Source: Candidatus Synechococcus calcipolaris G9 (GTDB lineage Bacteria; Cyanobacteriota; Cyanobacteriia; Thermosynechococcales; Thermosynechococcaceae). Taken from it: 64,000 bases of DNA. The position numbers and the translations under genes are program-made. Below, in pieces: positions 1 through 9,746 of the stretch (its first letter is position 1; the number at the start of each line of letters is the position of its first letter). The DNA lies in the NCBI RefSeq assembly GCF_029582805.1, contig NZ_JAKKUT010000001.1, forward strand, positions 303,068 to 367,067, read 5' to 3'. A model generated the notes under the pieces. The model did no database searches, was not told the DNA's origin, and saw only the letters and a program-made list of their open reading frames with translations.

Positions 1-1281
1 TGGCTAGAACGACTCTATACCCATGAGTTTAGTGAGTATTTCCAGGAGATTTTTACCACCCCTGGCAGCAATACCCTAGTTAACCTGAGCATTAATAATG
101 TTCAATCCCTACTCATGGATATAGGGCAGCAAACAGGACAAACTCCGGCCCTACTCTATACCTTTATTCGACCGGGACAACTGGATATTTTAGTGGTTAC
201 TCCCTCTGGGGAACCCATCTATATTCCGGTGCGGGAGGCGAACCAAGAGGCCCTTCAACAGGTGATGAATGCCTTTAACCGCGAGGTGAAGGATCCCTCA
301 AAAACAAATACGAATAGTTACCTACCTGCGGCCCAACAACTCTATCAATGGATGATTGAACCCCTGAATGCAGAACTACAAGCACGGGGGATTGATACCC
401 TATTGCTCTCAATGGATGAAGGATTTCGTACCTTACCCATGGCAGCCTTGCACAGTGGCGGTTTTGATCTCATTTCCAGCGCGGTTTCCGATACGCCAAT
501 GATTGTGGCCACGGGCAATGGTCAATTCTTAATCGAGACCTATAATCTAGGGCTGATTCCCAGTATTAATTTAATTGATACCCAGTTTCAGTCAATTCAA
601 ACATCCCGTATTTTAGCGATGGGTGCGTCAGAGTTTACAACCCAAAGTCCTCTGCCCGCGGTTCCCGTTGAGCTTGAGGTGATTAGTCAGCAGTTGGGAG
701 GTGGCTCAGACTTTTTGAATCAAGCCTTTACGGTTTCCAATTTGGAAAGTCAGCGGCGGCGCGGCAGTTACAATGTGATTCATTTGGCTACCCATGGGGA
801 GTTTAATGCCGGTAGTCCCAGTAATTCCTACATCCAGTTTTGGAATAGCCAATTGAGTTTAAGTGAGTTGCGAGATATTCGCCTAAATCGTCCCCCCACA
901 GAGTTATTAACCCTCAGTGCCTGTCGGACGGCGGTGGGTAGCCGGGAAGCGGAGTTGGGCTTTGCCGGGTTGGCTCTACAAGCGGGGGTGAAAAGTGCGG
1001 CGGCGAGTCTCTGGTATGTGAGTGATGAGGGGACGTTGGCGCTGATGACGGAGTTTTATAATCAGTTGGAAACTGCCCCCATAAAAGCGGAAGCAATGCG
1101 TCAAGCCCAGTTAGCCATGGTACGGGGGGAAGTGACCATCGAGGGCGATCGCCTGCGGGGGAGTGGTGTGCGCGGTGGAGAAGGGATTGTCCTACCCCAA
1201 GAGTTAATGATTGAGGGTTCCCGGAATTTATCTCACCCCTATTTCTGGTCGGCCTTTACGTTGATCGGTAGTCCCTGGTAG
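1..1281 (+). CDS. CHAT-domain protein, 5'-truncated by window edge
   Basis: The frame is open from base 1 to the stop at 1279-1281 (426 residues visible), so the true start lies outside the window; the ATG at 115 is internal. The last 250 residues form a CHAT (caspase HetF associated with TPR) domain. The HLATHGEF motif carries the predicted catalytic His (residue 265 of the visible part) and LSACRTA carries the predicted Cys (residue 308), followed by the GFAGLALQAGVKSAAASLW segment typical of the family. Cyanobacterial CHAT proteins usually have N-terminal TPR repeats, which would lie upstream. The family is caspase-like; the substrate here is unknown. A second CHAT gene lies at 58679-61525. 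Family call is sure, role is not. Confidence 0.9.
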   Translation, partial: WLERLYTHEFSEYFQEIFTTPGSNTLVNLSINNVQSLLMDIGQQTGQTPALLYTFIRPGQLDILVVTPSGEPIYIPVREANQEALQQVMNAFNREVKDPSKTNTNSYLPAAQQLYQWMIEPLNAELQARGIDTLLLSMDEGFRTLPMAALHSGGFDLISSAVSDTPMIVATGNGQFLIETYNLGLIPSINLIDTQFQSIQTSRILAMGASEFTTQSPLPAVPVELEVISQQLGGGSDFLNQAFTVSNLESQRRRGSYNVIHLATHGEFNAGSPSNSYIQFWNSQLSLSELRDIRLNRPPTELLTLSACRTAVGSREAELGFAGLALQAGVKSAAASLWYVSDEGTLALMTEFYNQLETAPIKAEAMRQAQLAMVRGEVTIEGDRLRGSGVRGGEGIVLPQELMIEGSRNLSHPYFWSAFTLIGSPW

Positions 1282-1310
1282 GAAGAGGGGGATATTACGT
1301 TAGAAACGGA

Positions 1311-2648
1311 TTAGTCTTGGTTACTCTCCCGGGGCTTTTTACTGCGCCAAAGCAATCGAATGGGCGTTCCCTGAAAGCCTAACTGTTTCCGAACCTGTCG
1401 CTCAATATAACGACGATAGTTATCCTTGAAGAGCTTACTATCATTCACAAAAATGGCGATCGTTGGCGGTTGGGTGGAAACTTGGGTGGCGTAATAAATT
1501 TTTCCTTGGCGACCTTGACGGGTGGCGGGAGGGCTATGCCAATGGATAGCATCCTGGACAACTTCATTAATGACCGATGTACTCACGCGGCGACGGTGTT
1601 GCTCAACGGCAGCCTGGATGGGTTGGAATAGTTTATCGAGGCGTTGGCCGGTGAGGGCACTGACAAAAATAACATCGGCCCAGTCTAGAAAGTTTAACCG
1701 CTGGTAGAGGCGATCGCGGTATTCGTTCATGGTGTAGGTGTCTTTTTCAACCGCATCCCACTTGTTCATGACAAGGACACAGGCCCGCCCCTGATCAGCA
1801 ATGTGTCCCGCCAACCGTTGATCCTGCTCACTCACATCCTCTAGGGCATCCAGGACAAATAGAATCACATCGGCGCGATGAATGGCTTTGAAGGCGCGGT
1901 GAACCCCAAACATTTCCGGGCCATACTCCACACTTTTGCGACGGCGAATACCTGCTGTATCAATGAGCCGATAACGTTGGCCATCTCGCTCAATCAGGGT
2001 ATCAATACTGTCGCGGGTCGTACCAGAAATGGGACTCACAATGGCGCGATCGCTCCCCAGTAAGGCATTGAGAATACTGGACTTACCCACATTGGGACGA
2101 CCGGCAATGGCAATATTAATCTCCGCTTCAACCTCGGTGGCGATCGTCTCTGGCAAATAGGTAACCAGTTGATCCAGTAACTCGCCGGTACCACTGCCAT
2201 GAATACTGGAGATCGGGTAGGGTTCCCCCAGACCTAATTGCCAAAAGTCTGCGGCTTGGGCAAGACCCTGCTGGGGAGATTCACATTTATTGACCGCTAG
2301 CAAAACTGGCGTGGATTGTTGCCGTAACCAATGGGCAATATCTTCATCCAGAGGTGTGGGGCCGTTTTGTCCATCCACGACAAAAATCGCCGCCTGGGCC
2401 TCGCTCAAGGCTAGAAGAGCTTGTTGGCGGATCAGGGGTAAAAACTCCGTCTCATCATCAAAAACCAGGCCCCCCGTATCCACCACCAAAAATTCGCGAT
2501 CGTGCCAAAATGCAGGCCGATAGGTGCGATCGCGCGTCACCCCTGACGAGTCATGGACAATGGCATCCCGCTCACCGGTGAGGCGATTAACAAAGGTAGA
2601 CTTACCGACATTGGGACGACCAATGACTGCAACAATGGGTAGGGACAT
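1311..2648 (-). CDS. der: Ribosome biogenesis GTPase Der (EngA)
   Basis: Two tandem GTPase domains each carry a GRPNVGKS P-loop, one about 10 residues from the N-terminus and one near residue 183. The second domain has DTAGIRR and NKWD motifs, and a KH-like C-terminal domain follows. About 445 aa is the usual Der length. Der acts in the maturation of the 50S ribosomal subunit. The frame extends to a GTG at 2657, but the ATG at 2648 (protein start [10 protein letters not shown]) is preferred: it begins directly before the first G domain and has a GGGTGG purine run upstream. The gene is convergent with the CHAT gene, with a 29-bp gap. Confidence 0.96.
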   Translation of the reverse strand: MSLPIVAVIGRPNVGKSTFVNRLTGERDAIVHDSSGVTRDRTYRPAFWHDREFLVVDTGGLVFDDETEFLPLIRQQALLALSEAQAAIFVVDGQNGPTPLDEDIAHWLRQQSTPVLLAVNKCESPQQGLAQAADFWQLGLGEPYPISSIHGSGTGELLDQLVTYLPETIATEVEAEINIAIAGRPNVGKSSILNALLGSDRAIVSPISGTTRDSIDTLIERDGQRYRLIDTAGIRRRKSVEYGPEMFGVHRAFKAIHRADVILFVLDALEDVSEQDQRLAGHIADQGRACVLVMNKWDAVEKDTYTMNEYRDRLYQRLNFLDWADVIFVSALTGQRLDKLFQPIQAAVEQHRRRVSTSVINEVVQDAIHWHSPPATRQGRQGKIYYATQVSTQPPTIAIFVNDSKLFKDNYRRYIERQVRKQLGFQGTPIRLLWRSKKPRESNQD

Positions 2649-2708
2649 TAGATCCACCCAAACCTAATGGGATTCGCAAAAATTGGCAGAAAGGCTAAAA
2701 ATAAAGCG

Positions 2709-2822
2709 TTAGGATTCAAGCTGGCTATCGCGTTTGTACTGTTGATAGGCGGCAAAAAACAACCCCGCGATCGTTACGGGAATCAGGCCGAGGACAATGC
2801 CGCAGAGTAGAGGTTCAATCAT
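2709..2822 (-). CDS. petG: Cytochrome b6f complex subunit 5 PetG
   Basis: A 37-residue reading frame with start ATG at 2820-2822 and stop TAA at 2709-2711. The protein begins [20 protein letters not shown] and ends [12 protein letters not shown]. The ...EPLL.GIVLGLI..T.AGLF.AAY.QYKR pattern is that of PetG, a single-span subunit of cytochrome b6f that helps hold the complex together in the thylakoid membrane. Length equals the family norm. One transmembrane helix covers about residues 5-26, followed by a basic stromal tail. It lies on the same strand as der, 60 bp upstream of it, and may be cotranscribed. It is easily missed because of its size. Confidence 0.94.
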   Translation of the reverse strand: MIEPLLCGIVLGLIPVTIAGLFFAAYQQYKRDSQLES

Positions 2823-2968
2823 AATGTTCTATGTTCTCGAAAGAAACGATGGCGAAAGGGTAAAGGGGATAATAACGTTAAAGGGTATAAAATCCCATGC
2901 AATCCTCAAGATACACTATTATCAAGGTTCTTGGGTAGTATATCCAGGATACTCAGGAGTTCAACAGG

Positions 2969-4342
2969 TTGGATCAAAACACCATACATTCCCCATGGCA
3001 ACAGGGGAGCATCCTAGACGTGGCGATCGCCAGCTTGAGCGTCACTGGGGACGGGGTGGGGCGTTGGCAGGATCGGGTTGTTTTTGTTCCCGATACGGTT
3101 CCCGGAGATCGGGTGCGGGTGCGCTTAATCCGGGTGAAACCCAGCTATGCCCAGGGCCAATCCCTCGAACTATTGGAATCCTCTCCCCAGCGAGTCCGGC
3201 CGCCCTGCATTGTCGCGGATAAATGTGGCGGCTGCCAATGGCAAACCGTGGCCTATGGGGAACAGTTGACGGCGAAGGAAGCCAATGTATGCCATGCCTT
3301 GGAGCGCATTGGTCAGTTTAATCCTGTGCCCCTAGATAACATTGTGCCGGCCCCAGACCCCCTGGGCTATCGCAATAAGGTGACCTATCCCTTGGCCGAA
3401 CACCAGGGCAGGGTTTTAGCGGGCTATTACCGCAAGGGCAGTCATCGCCTCGTGAATTTGAATCAATGTCCGGTTCAGGATGACCGCCTAAATCCACTCT
3501 TGGCCGGCATTAAAGGGGATATCCAAGATCACCGCTGGCCCATCTACCAGGAAAGAACCCATACAGGCAATCTCCGCCATTTGGGCTTACGGATTGGGCG
3601 GCGAACCGGGGAACAGTTAATTACCCTGGTGGGCCGCGATCGGGACTTACCCCAATTAGAGGCACAGGCCCAGACGTGGTTAGAGGACTATCCAGGGGCG
3701 GTGGGGGTCTGTTTTAATCACCATCCAGAGCCGGGAAATCGCATCTTTGGCGATCGCACCGAGGTGATTGCCGGCCAAGCCCATCTACGGGAAATTTTAG
3801 GGGGACTGGAATTTCAGATTGGCTCCACCACCTTTTTTCAGGTGAATACGGAGCAAGCCGAAAACCTGATTCATTGCCTTTTAGAGCACCTTGACCTTAG
3901 GGGTAACGAGGGAATTGTGGATGCCTATTGTGGTGTGGGAACCCTGAGTCTGCCCCTAGCCAAAAAAGGGGGGTGGGTTGTGGGCATTGAGCGTCATCGG
4001 GAATCGGTTGCTCAGGCCAGGATAAATGCCAAGAATAATCAAATTAACAATGCCGAGTTTATGGATGCCGCCGTGGAAGACTGGCTACCTCAGCACCAAG
4101 AAAAACCAGATATTGTGGTTCTGGATCCACCGCGAAAGGGGTGCGATCGCCGTGTATTGGCGGCCCTTTTGGCAACCAAACCAAGCCGAATTGTTTATGT
4201 GAGTTGTAACCCCGCCACCCTTGCCCGAGATTTGCGTGAGTTATGCCACCAGGGAGACTATAGACTAGAGCGAGTACAACCCTTTGATTTCTTTCCGCAA
4301 ACGGCCCATGTGGAAACCCTTGCCTTTCTTTGTACCAACTGA
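2969..4342 (+). CDS. rlmD: 23S rRNA (uracil-5-)-methyltransferase, RlmD/RumA type
   Basis: 457 aa with the TrmA/RlmC/RlmD architecture. An N-terminal TRAM-like beta domain (about residues 8-75) is followed by an iron-sulfur cysteine cluster region around CIVADKCGGCQW. A SAM-binding motif VDAYCGVGTLSLPLA lies near residue 312, and the catalytic YVSCNPATLARDL with the nucleophilic Cys is near residue 410. The family methylates C5 of a uridine in 23S rRNA (RlmD) or related sites; cyanobacteria usually have one such enzyme, so the exact uridine is not settled. No in-frame ATG precedes the TRAM domain; the start used is TTG at 2969. Confidence 0.9.
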   Translation: MDQNTIHSPWQQGSILDVAIASLSVTGDGVGRWQDRVVFVPDTVPGDRVRVRLIRVKPSYAQGQSLELLESSPQRVRPPCIVADKCGGCQWQTVAYGEQLTAKEANVCHALERIGQFNPVPLDNIVPAPDPLGYRNKVTYPLAEHQGRVLAGYYRKGSHRLVNLNQCPVQDDRLNPLLAGIKGDIQDHRWPIYQERTHTGNLRHLGLRIGRRTGEQLITLVGRDRDLPQLEAQAQTWLEDYPGAVGVCFNHHPEPGNRIFGDRTEVIAGQAHLREILGGLEFQIGSTTFFQVNTEQAENLIHCLLEHLDLRGNEGIVDAYCGVGTLSLPLAKKGGWVVGIERHRESVAQARINAKNNQINNAEFMDAAVEDWLPQHQEKPDIVVLDPPRKGCDRRVLAALLATKPSRIVYVSCNPATLARDLRELCHQGDYRLERVQPFDFFPQTAHVETLAFLCTN

Positions 4343-4356
4343 TCTAACTCAGCACC

Positions 4357-5340
4357 ATGACTAATGCACTCACCGCTAGTTCGCCCCTGGTGATTTGGAC
4401 AGGAATTGGCCTCCTCTTTTGCCGCTGGTTGCCGCCGATGATTCCCCGCTGGTTGGGGCGACTCCTCTACTGGGTGGGGGTACCGATACAGATTTTTACC
4501 CTGGTGCATCGAACGGATTTTTCCCAGTTAATTTGGTTCTCGCCGCTGTTAGCGTTTATTACGTTGGTGGTGGGGTTTGTGATTGCCCAGTTGTGTTACC
4601 CATTACAACGGCGGTGGTGTTTACCCCAATGGGTGTATTTTCGTCCCCCAGTAGTAGAGTTGGGCTTACCCCAGCAGGAGGAACGGCAGTATCAGGGAAG
4701 TTATTTACTCTCGTCTATTTTGGGGAATACGGGTTTTGTCGGCCTGGGTATTGCCACTCCCTTACTCTCTAGTAATGGTCTAGCCTGGGCCGTATTTTAT
4801 GCCATTACCCAAAATGCGGTGGGAACCTATGGCTTAGGAGCCTTTTTATCTAGCTATTACGGCCGTGATCAGAATAGTCCCTGGTGGCTAAAATTTCGGG
4901 ATGTCCTCACAGTCCCCACGATTTGGGCCTTTGGTTTGGGTTTGCTGAGTCGCTCCTGGGTGTTTGCACCGGTGGTCAGTCAGTCCCTAGATATGGAGGT
5001 GGCGATCGTGATTCCCACCGCCTTTATTTTGATTGGGATGCGCCTGAGTCAGTTACCCGGTTGGCAAAGTTTTCGCATGGCGGTTATTCCCACGGTAATC
5101 AAGGCCCTATTTTTACCTTTATTGATGACGATAGTGGTGTATCTCATGGGATTGCGGGGGGATCCAGCCCTAGCAGTGGTACTGATGGCCGGCACACCCA
5201 CCGCCTTTGCTGCCCTGATTTTAGCCGAAGAATATGAACTCAATAGTGATTTGCCCACCGCCAGTATTGCCCTGACGACGGTGGCATTGATCTTAGTTTT
5301 ACCCCTATGGATTTTTCTATTTCGGTCGGTGTTTGTTTAA
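4357..5340 (+). CDS. AEC family transporter (auxin efflux carrier-like permease)
   Basis: 327 aa, almost entirely hydrophobic, with about ten predicted membrane spans in two halves. It has the conserved AEC features: an early NTGFVGLGIATPLL segment and the late MAGTPTAFAALILAEEYELN segment, matching the P-TAF--A--Y motif of bacterial AEC permeases. These carriers export or import small organic acids or related anions; the substrate cannot be read from sequence. It starts 14 bp after the rRNA methyltransferase stop and is probably cotranscribed with it, without an obvious functional link. Confidence 0.85.
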   Translation: MTNALTASSPLVIWTGIGLLFCRWLPPMIPRWLGRLLYWVGVPIQIFTLVHRTDFSQLIWFSPLLAFITLVVGFVIAQLCYPLQRRWCLPQWVYFRPPVVELGLPQQEERQYQGSYLLSSILGNTGFVGLGIATPLLSSNGLAWAVFYAITQNAVGTYGLGAFLSSYYGRDQNSPWWLKFRDVLTVPTIWAFGLGLLSRSWVFAPVVSQSLDMEVAIVIPTAFILIGMRLSQLPGWQSFRMAVIPTVIKALFLPLLMTIVVYLMGLRGDPALAVVLMAGTPTAFAALILAEEYELNSDLPTASIALTTVALILVLPLWIFLFRSVFV

Positions 5341-5535
5341 TTAAGGTTTGATTTTCTTCACATCAGCAAGAAGAAAGATTAGGGCACTTCAAACCATAGG
5401 CTACGTCGACTCGCTCTGAGGATCCATTCCTTGATATTTTAGCGGGAAGGGAGTAATTGAGATGCCATTGAGCAAATACTGAAAAAAAGATGAAAAATGA
5501 GCTAAAATTTGTCATAACTTTTCCGAAAATAATCT

Positions 5536-6240
5536 ATGACAACTCCTAAGCCTAACAGTGTGGACAAAGCCTTTTCTGCCTTCATTAATTACCTACAGAC
5601 CAACAATCGAATCGCCAAGGCAGAGGCCAGTGATGATGCTGCAATGATTTCTTTCTTCAGCCTTGAAAATGCACTTGATGATACAGAATTAGCTGAAATT
5701 GCGGTTGCAGAAGCACGGAAAAATCCTGAAGTGAATGCCTTATTTGAAGAACGTTGGTTGCCGGGGAAACTTGATTTAAATGAATTGATCAAACTCCCAG
5801 AAGGAACTTTGGGACATGTATTTGCCGCTGATATGCTGGCCAAGGGCTTTGATCCGGATTTCTTTCATAAAGTTCCAGTTGAAAATGATATTGCCTATAT
5901 GAAAATGCTCTGGCGCAGTACCCATGACATCTATCATGTCGTTACCGGGTTTGATACCGATATTGTCGGTGAACTAGCTCTTCAGGCCTTTATGATTGCC
6001 CAGCATTCGATTCCCATCAGCATTATGGCCTATGGTGCAGGTTTGGTTGAAACTGCCCTGTACAGTCCCCAGGATTTAGATCGATTGATGCAGGAAACTA
6101 CTCGAGCCTGGGATATGGGAACCCAAACACCCGCTAAATTCTTGGCACAAAAATGGGATCAGTATTTAGATCAACCCTTAACGGCGGTTCGCGATCAGTT
6201 GGGGATTCCGAAATCCTTGCAATCTCAACACCATCATTAA
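5536..6240 (+). CDS. Coq4 family protein
   Basis: 234 aa. The Coq4 signature HDxxHx11E is intact: HDIYHVVTGFDTDIVGELAL near residues 130-150. In ubiquinone-making organisms Coq4 carries out oxidative decarboxylation of the quinone head-group and organises the Coq complex. Cyanobacteria make plastoquinone, so the substrate here is likely different and is unknown. The C-terminus ends in a short His run. A promoter should lie in the 195-bp gap upstream, where I see AT-rich sequence but no firm -35/-10. It reads toward the R-M island border and ends 206 bp before the left repeat of that island. Confidence 0.85.
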   Translation: MTTPKPNSVDKAFSAFINYLQTNNRIAKAEASDDAAMISFFSLENALDDTELAEIAVAEARKNPEVNALFEERWLPGKLDLNELIKLPEGTLGHVFAADMLAKGFDPDFFHKVPVENDIAYMKMLWRSTHDIYHVVTGFDTDIVGELALQAFMIAQHSIPISIMAYGAGLVETALYSPQDLDRLMQETTRAWDMGTQTPAKFLAQKWDQYLDQPLTAVRDQLGIPKSLQSQHHH

Positions 6241-6445
6241 ACCTGTCTCTGGAGGTGTGACCCGCGACAACTACTCCCTTGGAGCATGGGGCCCCAGTAA
6301 TATCGCTCTTCAATGACTCTAGGACAAATTAACAATTTTGACCTTGTATCGGGGCGATCATGGTCGGTTGCACTGGGCATAATAGCCACTCCTTGATTGA
6401 TTCAAGACCCGGCACATCAGGCTGATGGGAAAGTGTTCCTTCTGT

Positions 6446-6482
6446 ATCTTGGCTTCCGGTTTACCATAGACCGGCAATCACA
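6446..6482 (-). repeat. Left copy of 37-bp direct repeat (att-like), displaced 3' end of DUF1345
   Basis: This 37-bp sequence matches 12352-12388 at 34 of 37 positions in the same orientation. Read on the minus strand it encodes VIAGLW-stop, exactly the C-terminus of the DUF1345 gene at the other end of the island, followed by 17 untranslated bases. Two of the three differences are silent codon changes and the third follows the stop codon. This is the pattern expected when an element integrates at the 3' end of a gene and leaves a displaced copy of that end. Confidence 0.75.
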
Positions 6483-6583
6483 GTCCTGAATTAGAAAAAT
6501 TGCGCGATCGCTCGGATATTTACTTTGCTGATGGTCATTATTCTTGGGGAATTTTAGAAGCTCTACGCCACTATAATTTTTAG
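6473..6583 (+). pseudogene. Remnant of sucrose-phosphate synthase/phosphatase C-terminus
   Basis: A 36-codon stretch reads GNHSPELEKLRDR, then IYFADGHYSWGILEALRHYNF and a TAG stop. From memory this resembles the extreme C-terminus of HAD-type sucrose-phosphate phosphatase domains, in which a GN-x-x-PEL segment is followed by a G-ILE-HY-F ending. Upstream in this frame there is an immediate stop (TAG in the repeat), so only the tail survives. It contains a HIP1 site, so it looks native to the cyanobacterial genome. Its first codons overlap the 37-bp repeat, which may be coincidence. Confidence 0.45.
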
Positions 6584-6678
6584 TCTTAACTAAATTCTCC
6601 CTAAAAATAGATCGATTGAAAAAAAAATCGAAGAATGATCCACCTATGTAGTAGATAATACTGGGATGTAGAGTCTTT

Positions 6679-9369
6679 CTATATTTCCTTGTATTCCTTA
6701 AATCCGCTCAGGATATTAGCGAACGACTTTGGCTTATATTTTTCAAACCCTACATTGTCCACAAACGCAAAGTCATACACGATTTTTGTTTGGGCTTTAT
6801 TGACATCTGCACACCACTGCTTAAGGCGTTTCATCTTCAGGGGAACACCTAAGTCTTCTTGCCCCTTCGTTTCGACAATAACAACATAGCCATTCGTTAA
6901 GCGTACAATGAAATCTGGATAGTAATTTGAGATATTGCCATTAGCATTGACGTAATCCAGTTTGAAATGAACTGCCAGGTAGTTTTTGGCATAGGATACG
7001 ACATCCACACATTTTTCAAGAAAACTGGCAAACTCTAGTTCAAAGTGACTATCACCAATCAGACGGTTAAACACTGACTTTTTCGGGATCATATAACCTT
7101 GATCTTTAACCACAAACGGGCGTGTCTGACGTAATTTTATCCCGCTTTGTATCTCTGCATCTCCCTTGTCTCGAACCGTTAGATCGTTGATTGCTTTTTT
7201 GAATGTTTCGATGATGGTTTTTGTGGCTGCAAGTTCTGAGAGGTTGCGTATTGTGTTTGGCGATTCCAGTTCCACCGACATTCCAAACAGTAAATCTCGG
7301 ACAAATACTTTCACCTTGCCGTAGAGAACGTCATAGCCACTCACCAGTCGCAACTCTTTCATGATGGTCTGGGTGAAATAGCTCATCACACTTCGGTAGT
7401 CAGAAATTCCGGCGGTATCTAGCACTGTTGTATGGGTAATTTCGCCGGTTGTGATGTCCTTGAAAACAATTTCCCGCTGTTGTTCTTCACTGAACTGTTG
7501 ATAGGTAATAGCTTGGAAGGCAAAACCACTCGGATCAAGATTGCCTAAATTTTTGTATTCGCGATAGGCCCGTGGCGTTAAGACTGGAATTTCTATATCG
7601 AGGGCATGAATATCTTTGTCTGTATTTTCATGATCCACCTCGACGATCAGCGGTGTTTTTGGTTTTGTACCTATGCCCATTTCCCGGCGTTCTAACTGAA
7701 TCCCCTCAGCCTGAATTGACTCTACAAAATCCATAAAGGCATCCGTACCAATGACGCTGACATATTCCTCAATGTTGCCAGGATACATCTTACGCAAGCC
7801 TCGTCCTAGGGTTTGTTCAGGGAGAATGTTGCTCTTGGCAGAATAGGCCCGCAACCCGACGATGGTGGTTACATTCCGCACATCCCAACCTTCTTTAAGC
7901 ATCAGTACCGAAACAATGGCTTTATAAGGGCTTTCAGCCAAGTCAATTTCATTGGACTGTTTGCGTAAAAGCTCTAGTTCTTCCTTGGCTTTACCGGATG
8001 CTGCTTCGGAGATATCACCATTTTTCTTGGTATGGATGGTCAGTACTGCTCCGGCAAGTTCTGGATAAAAATTCTCTAAATACTCTGCTACTTCATCACA
8101 GTTGCGGGTGTCATCGGTCATCACAAACAGGATGGCTTTCTTGCCCATCTTGATATGTTCGCCATAAGCCTTGCGCCACTCGATCACCCCTAGGTCAAGG
8201 TAATCGGCATACTTTTCAGTAAATTTGGCACTTTGTTTTTCCGATAACTTATTCCGGCTTGGGACATCCGGTAGTACAGGGTGTTTGACGACATTTTGAT
8301 AGATCGCTTCTACTAAGGGGTAATCCGACACGGTTTGGACAAAGATCGCGCCGTTGTTGTGTTTCGGTGTTGCCGTCACATCTACTTGCAAACTAAGGCT
8401 GCTCCCTTTTTGCAAGAGGCGGTTATGGATGTCTTGAATGGACTTGAACCAGGCCAGTTTTGCGTCATGGATATGGTGGGCTTCGTCATTCAGTACCATC
8501 AGTTCGTTGATGTCCCGCACAATCATCCCTAAGTCCACTTTCGAGTCAGTTGTTTTACCGGTGGGACGTTTACCTAGAAAGTAATCCATCGTGTTGTCGT
8601 CATCTGGGGAGGGTATGACCTCATCATTGGAATAGACGCGGTGAATGTTGGTGAGGAAAATATTGCCTGTGTTCTGAGTTACGCTTACCTCGTCTTGGAC
8701 GTGCAGGGTGAGTTGAAAATCATCTCGCCAGTTGCGTCCGTCATAACCGTTGTCGGGTAATACGGGATCCTCAAAGAAGATACGGAGGCCTTGGAAGTCG
8801 TGATAGATACGATCCAAGACAATGATGTTGGGGGCAATGACGAGAAAGTTGCGGGATAGGTCGGAGTCGGGTTCATAGAGTTTGTGGTAGAAACTCCAGG
8901 CCAGGGCTAAACTCATGACTTTGGTTTTGCCGCTACCCGTGGCCATTTTGATCACATACCGTCGCCAGGTTTCATCAAACATACTGGCTGAAACTAAACC
9001 ACTGCTATCGAAGCGCATTAGGTCGTATTTATCTTTGGCTCCGGCAACATCGTAGAGATAGATAATGGTTTCGATGGCTTCTCTTTGGGCAAAGTAATAC
9101 TGAAAGCTACCCATAATCGTATCTTTGCCGGGTAATAGGTGTGGCTCGAAAAACCACCAATTCAAAAGGCTTTTGCTGGTATCACTTGCACCCACATAGC
9201 CGCCATCTCGAAACTCTTTGACCTTACGGCGTAACTGGGCAACTAGCGGCGGCATGAGTTTGTCCATCGTTATATCCCGCAAGGTCTCGTCTGCCGGAAA
9301 CCAGCGCACGTCTGGATCGAGGATGGCATGGGGTAAAGTCGGAAAATCAGGATGCAGTCCCATGATCAA
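6679..9369 (-). CDS. Type III restriction enzyme, Res (helicase-nuclease) subunit
   Basis: 896 aa. The SF2 helicase/translocase core begins with Walker A MATGSGKTKVMSLAL (about residue 141) and has a NDEAHH box (DEAD/DEAH motif II). A C-terminal helicase motif includes LKEGWDVRNV and EQTLGRGLRKMY. The last 120 residues hold a PD-(D/E)xK nuclease: YYPDFIVRL followed by VIVETKGQED. This is the Res layout of Type III R-M systems, which cut after ATP-dependent communication between recognition sites. The start overlaps the hepT stop by 4 bp (ATGA-type), so it is the last gene of the mod-mntA-hepT-res operon. All core motifs look intact. Confidence 0.9.
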   Translation of the reverse strand: MIMGLHPDFPTLPHAILDPDVRWFPADETLRDITMDKLMPPLVAQLRRKVKEFRDGGYVGASDTSKSLLNWWFFEPHLLPGKDTIMGSFQYYFAQREAIETIIYLYDVAGAKDKYDLMRFDSSGLVSASMFDETWRRYVIKMATGSGKTKVMSLALAWSFYHKLYEPDSDLSRNFLVIAPNIIVLDRIYHDFQGLRIFFEDPVLPDNGYDGRNWRDDFQLTLHVQDEVSVTQNTGNIFLTNIHRVYSNDEVIPSPDDDNTMDYFLGKRPTGKTTDSKVDLGMIVRDINELMVLNDEAHHIHDAKLAWFKSIQDIHNRLLQKGSSLSLQVDVTATPKHNNGAIFVQTVSDYPLVEAIYQNVVKHPVLPDVPSRNKLSEKQSAKFTEKYADYLDLGVIEWRKAYGEHIKMGKKAILFVMTDDTRNCDEVAEYLENFYPELAGAVLTIHTKKNGDISEAASGKAKEELELLRKQSNEIDLAESPYKAIVSVLMLKEGWDVRNVTTIVGLRAYSAKSNILPEQTLGRGLRKMYPGNIEEYVSVIGTDAFMDFVESIQAEGIQLERREMGIGTKPKTPLIVEVDHENTDKDIHALDIEIPVLTPRAYREYKNLGNLDPSGFAFQAITYQQFSEEQQREIVFKDITTGEITHTTVLDTAGISDYRSVMSYFTQTIMKELRLVSGYDVLYGKVKVFVRDLLFGMSVELESPNTIRNLSELAATKTIIETFKKAINDLTVRDKGDAEIQSGIKLRQTRPFVVKDQGYMIPKKSVFNRLIGDSHFELEFASFLEKCVDVVSYAKNYLAVHFKLDYVNANGNISNYYPDFIVRLTNGYVVIVETKGQEDLGVPLKMKRLKQWCADVNKAQTKIVYDFAFVDNVGFEKYKPKSFANILSGFKEYKEI

Positions 9370-9746
9370 CCCTCTTGATTTAGGTCAGTTAGCATTTGCT
9401 GGACAACAGCGATAAGGGGAGCGATGTTTTGGTTACAGGTGTTGAAGATCACTTCCTCATCCACATCAAAGTAGTGGTGAGCCAAGATGTTCCGCATTCC
9501 GATCACAAGCCGCCACGGAATCTCTGGATATTGCCCGAGAAACGCACCTTTGGTTCTATCGTCTATGTCCCGAAACGCTTCCCCCACGGACAACAAAACC
9601 ATACTGATCGAGTCGAGGTGTTCTCTGCCCGCTTCAGTGGTGAGGAAATCTTGCGGGGCTTTAATGCTGGCAAATCGTCCCGGTATTCGTTCCAACGCCG
9701 CCAAAATTTGGGTCAGTCGATCCCGTAACTGCTGCCGATCAGACAT
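9366..9746 (-). CDS. hepT: HepT-like HEPN-domain toxin (DUF86)
   Basis: 126 aa, helical, with the HEPN ribonuclease motif RNILAHHY near residue 82, matching the Rx4HxY form of HepT toxins. In characterised HepT/MntA pairs the HEPN protein is an RNase toxin and the Tyr of this motif is AMPylated by the nucleotidyltransferase antitoxin. The gene begins inside the 3' end of the adjacent MNT gene (8-bp overlap) and its stop overlaps the res start by 4 bp. Both overlaps imply translational coupling within the R-M operon. Toxicity is inferred from family, not shown. Confidence 0.85.
   Translation of the reverse strand: MSDRQQLRDRLTQILAALERIPGRFASIKAPQDFLTTEAGREHLDSISMVLLSVGEAFRDIDDRTKGAFLGQYPEIPWRLVIGMRNILAHHYFDVDEEVIFNTCNQNIAPLIAVVQQMLTDLNQEG

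Larger units (their letters stand above)
6241..6678. other. Gene-poor border of the R-M island
   Basis: 438 bp without an intact gene. It holds the left copy of a 37-bp repeat (6446-6482) and a short remnant resembling the C-terminus of sucrose-phosphate synthase/phosphatase (6473-6583). A HIP1 site at 6504-6511 lies in the remnant, unlike the island to its right, which has none. No convincing RNA gene or terminator was found in 6241-6440. Confidence 0.6.

Noticed and set aside
2797-3222. A 141-aa plus-strand frame over the start of the rRNA methyltransferase
   Set aside because: It overlaps the well-supported methyltransferase in another frame and has no family features.
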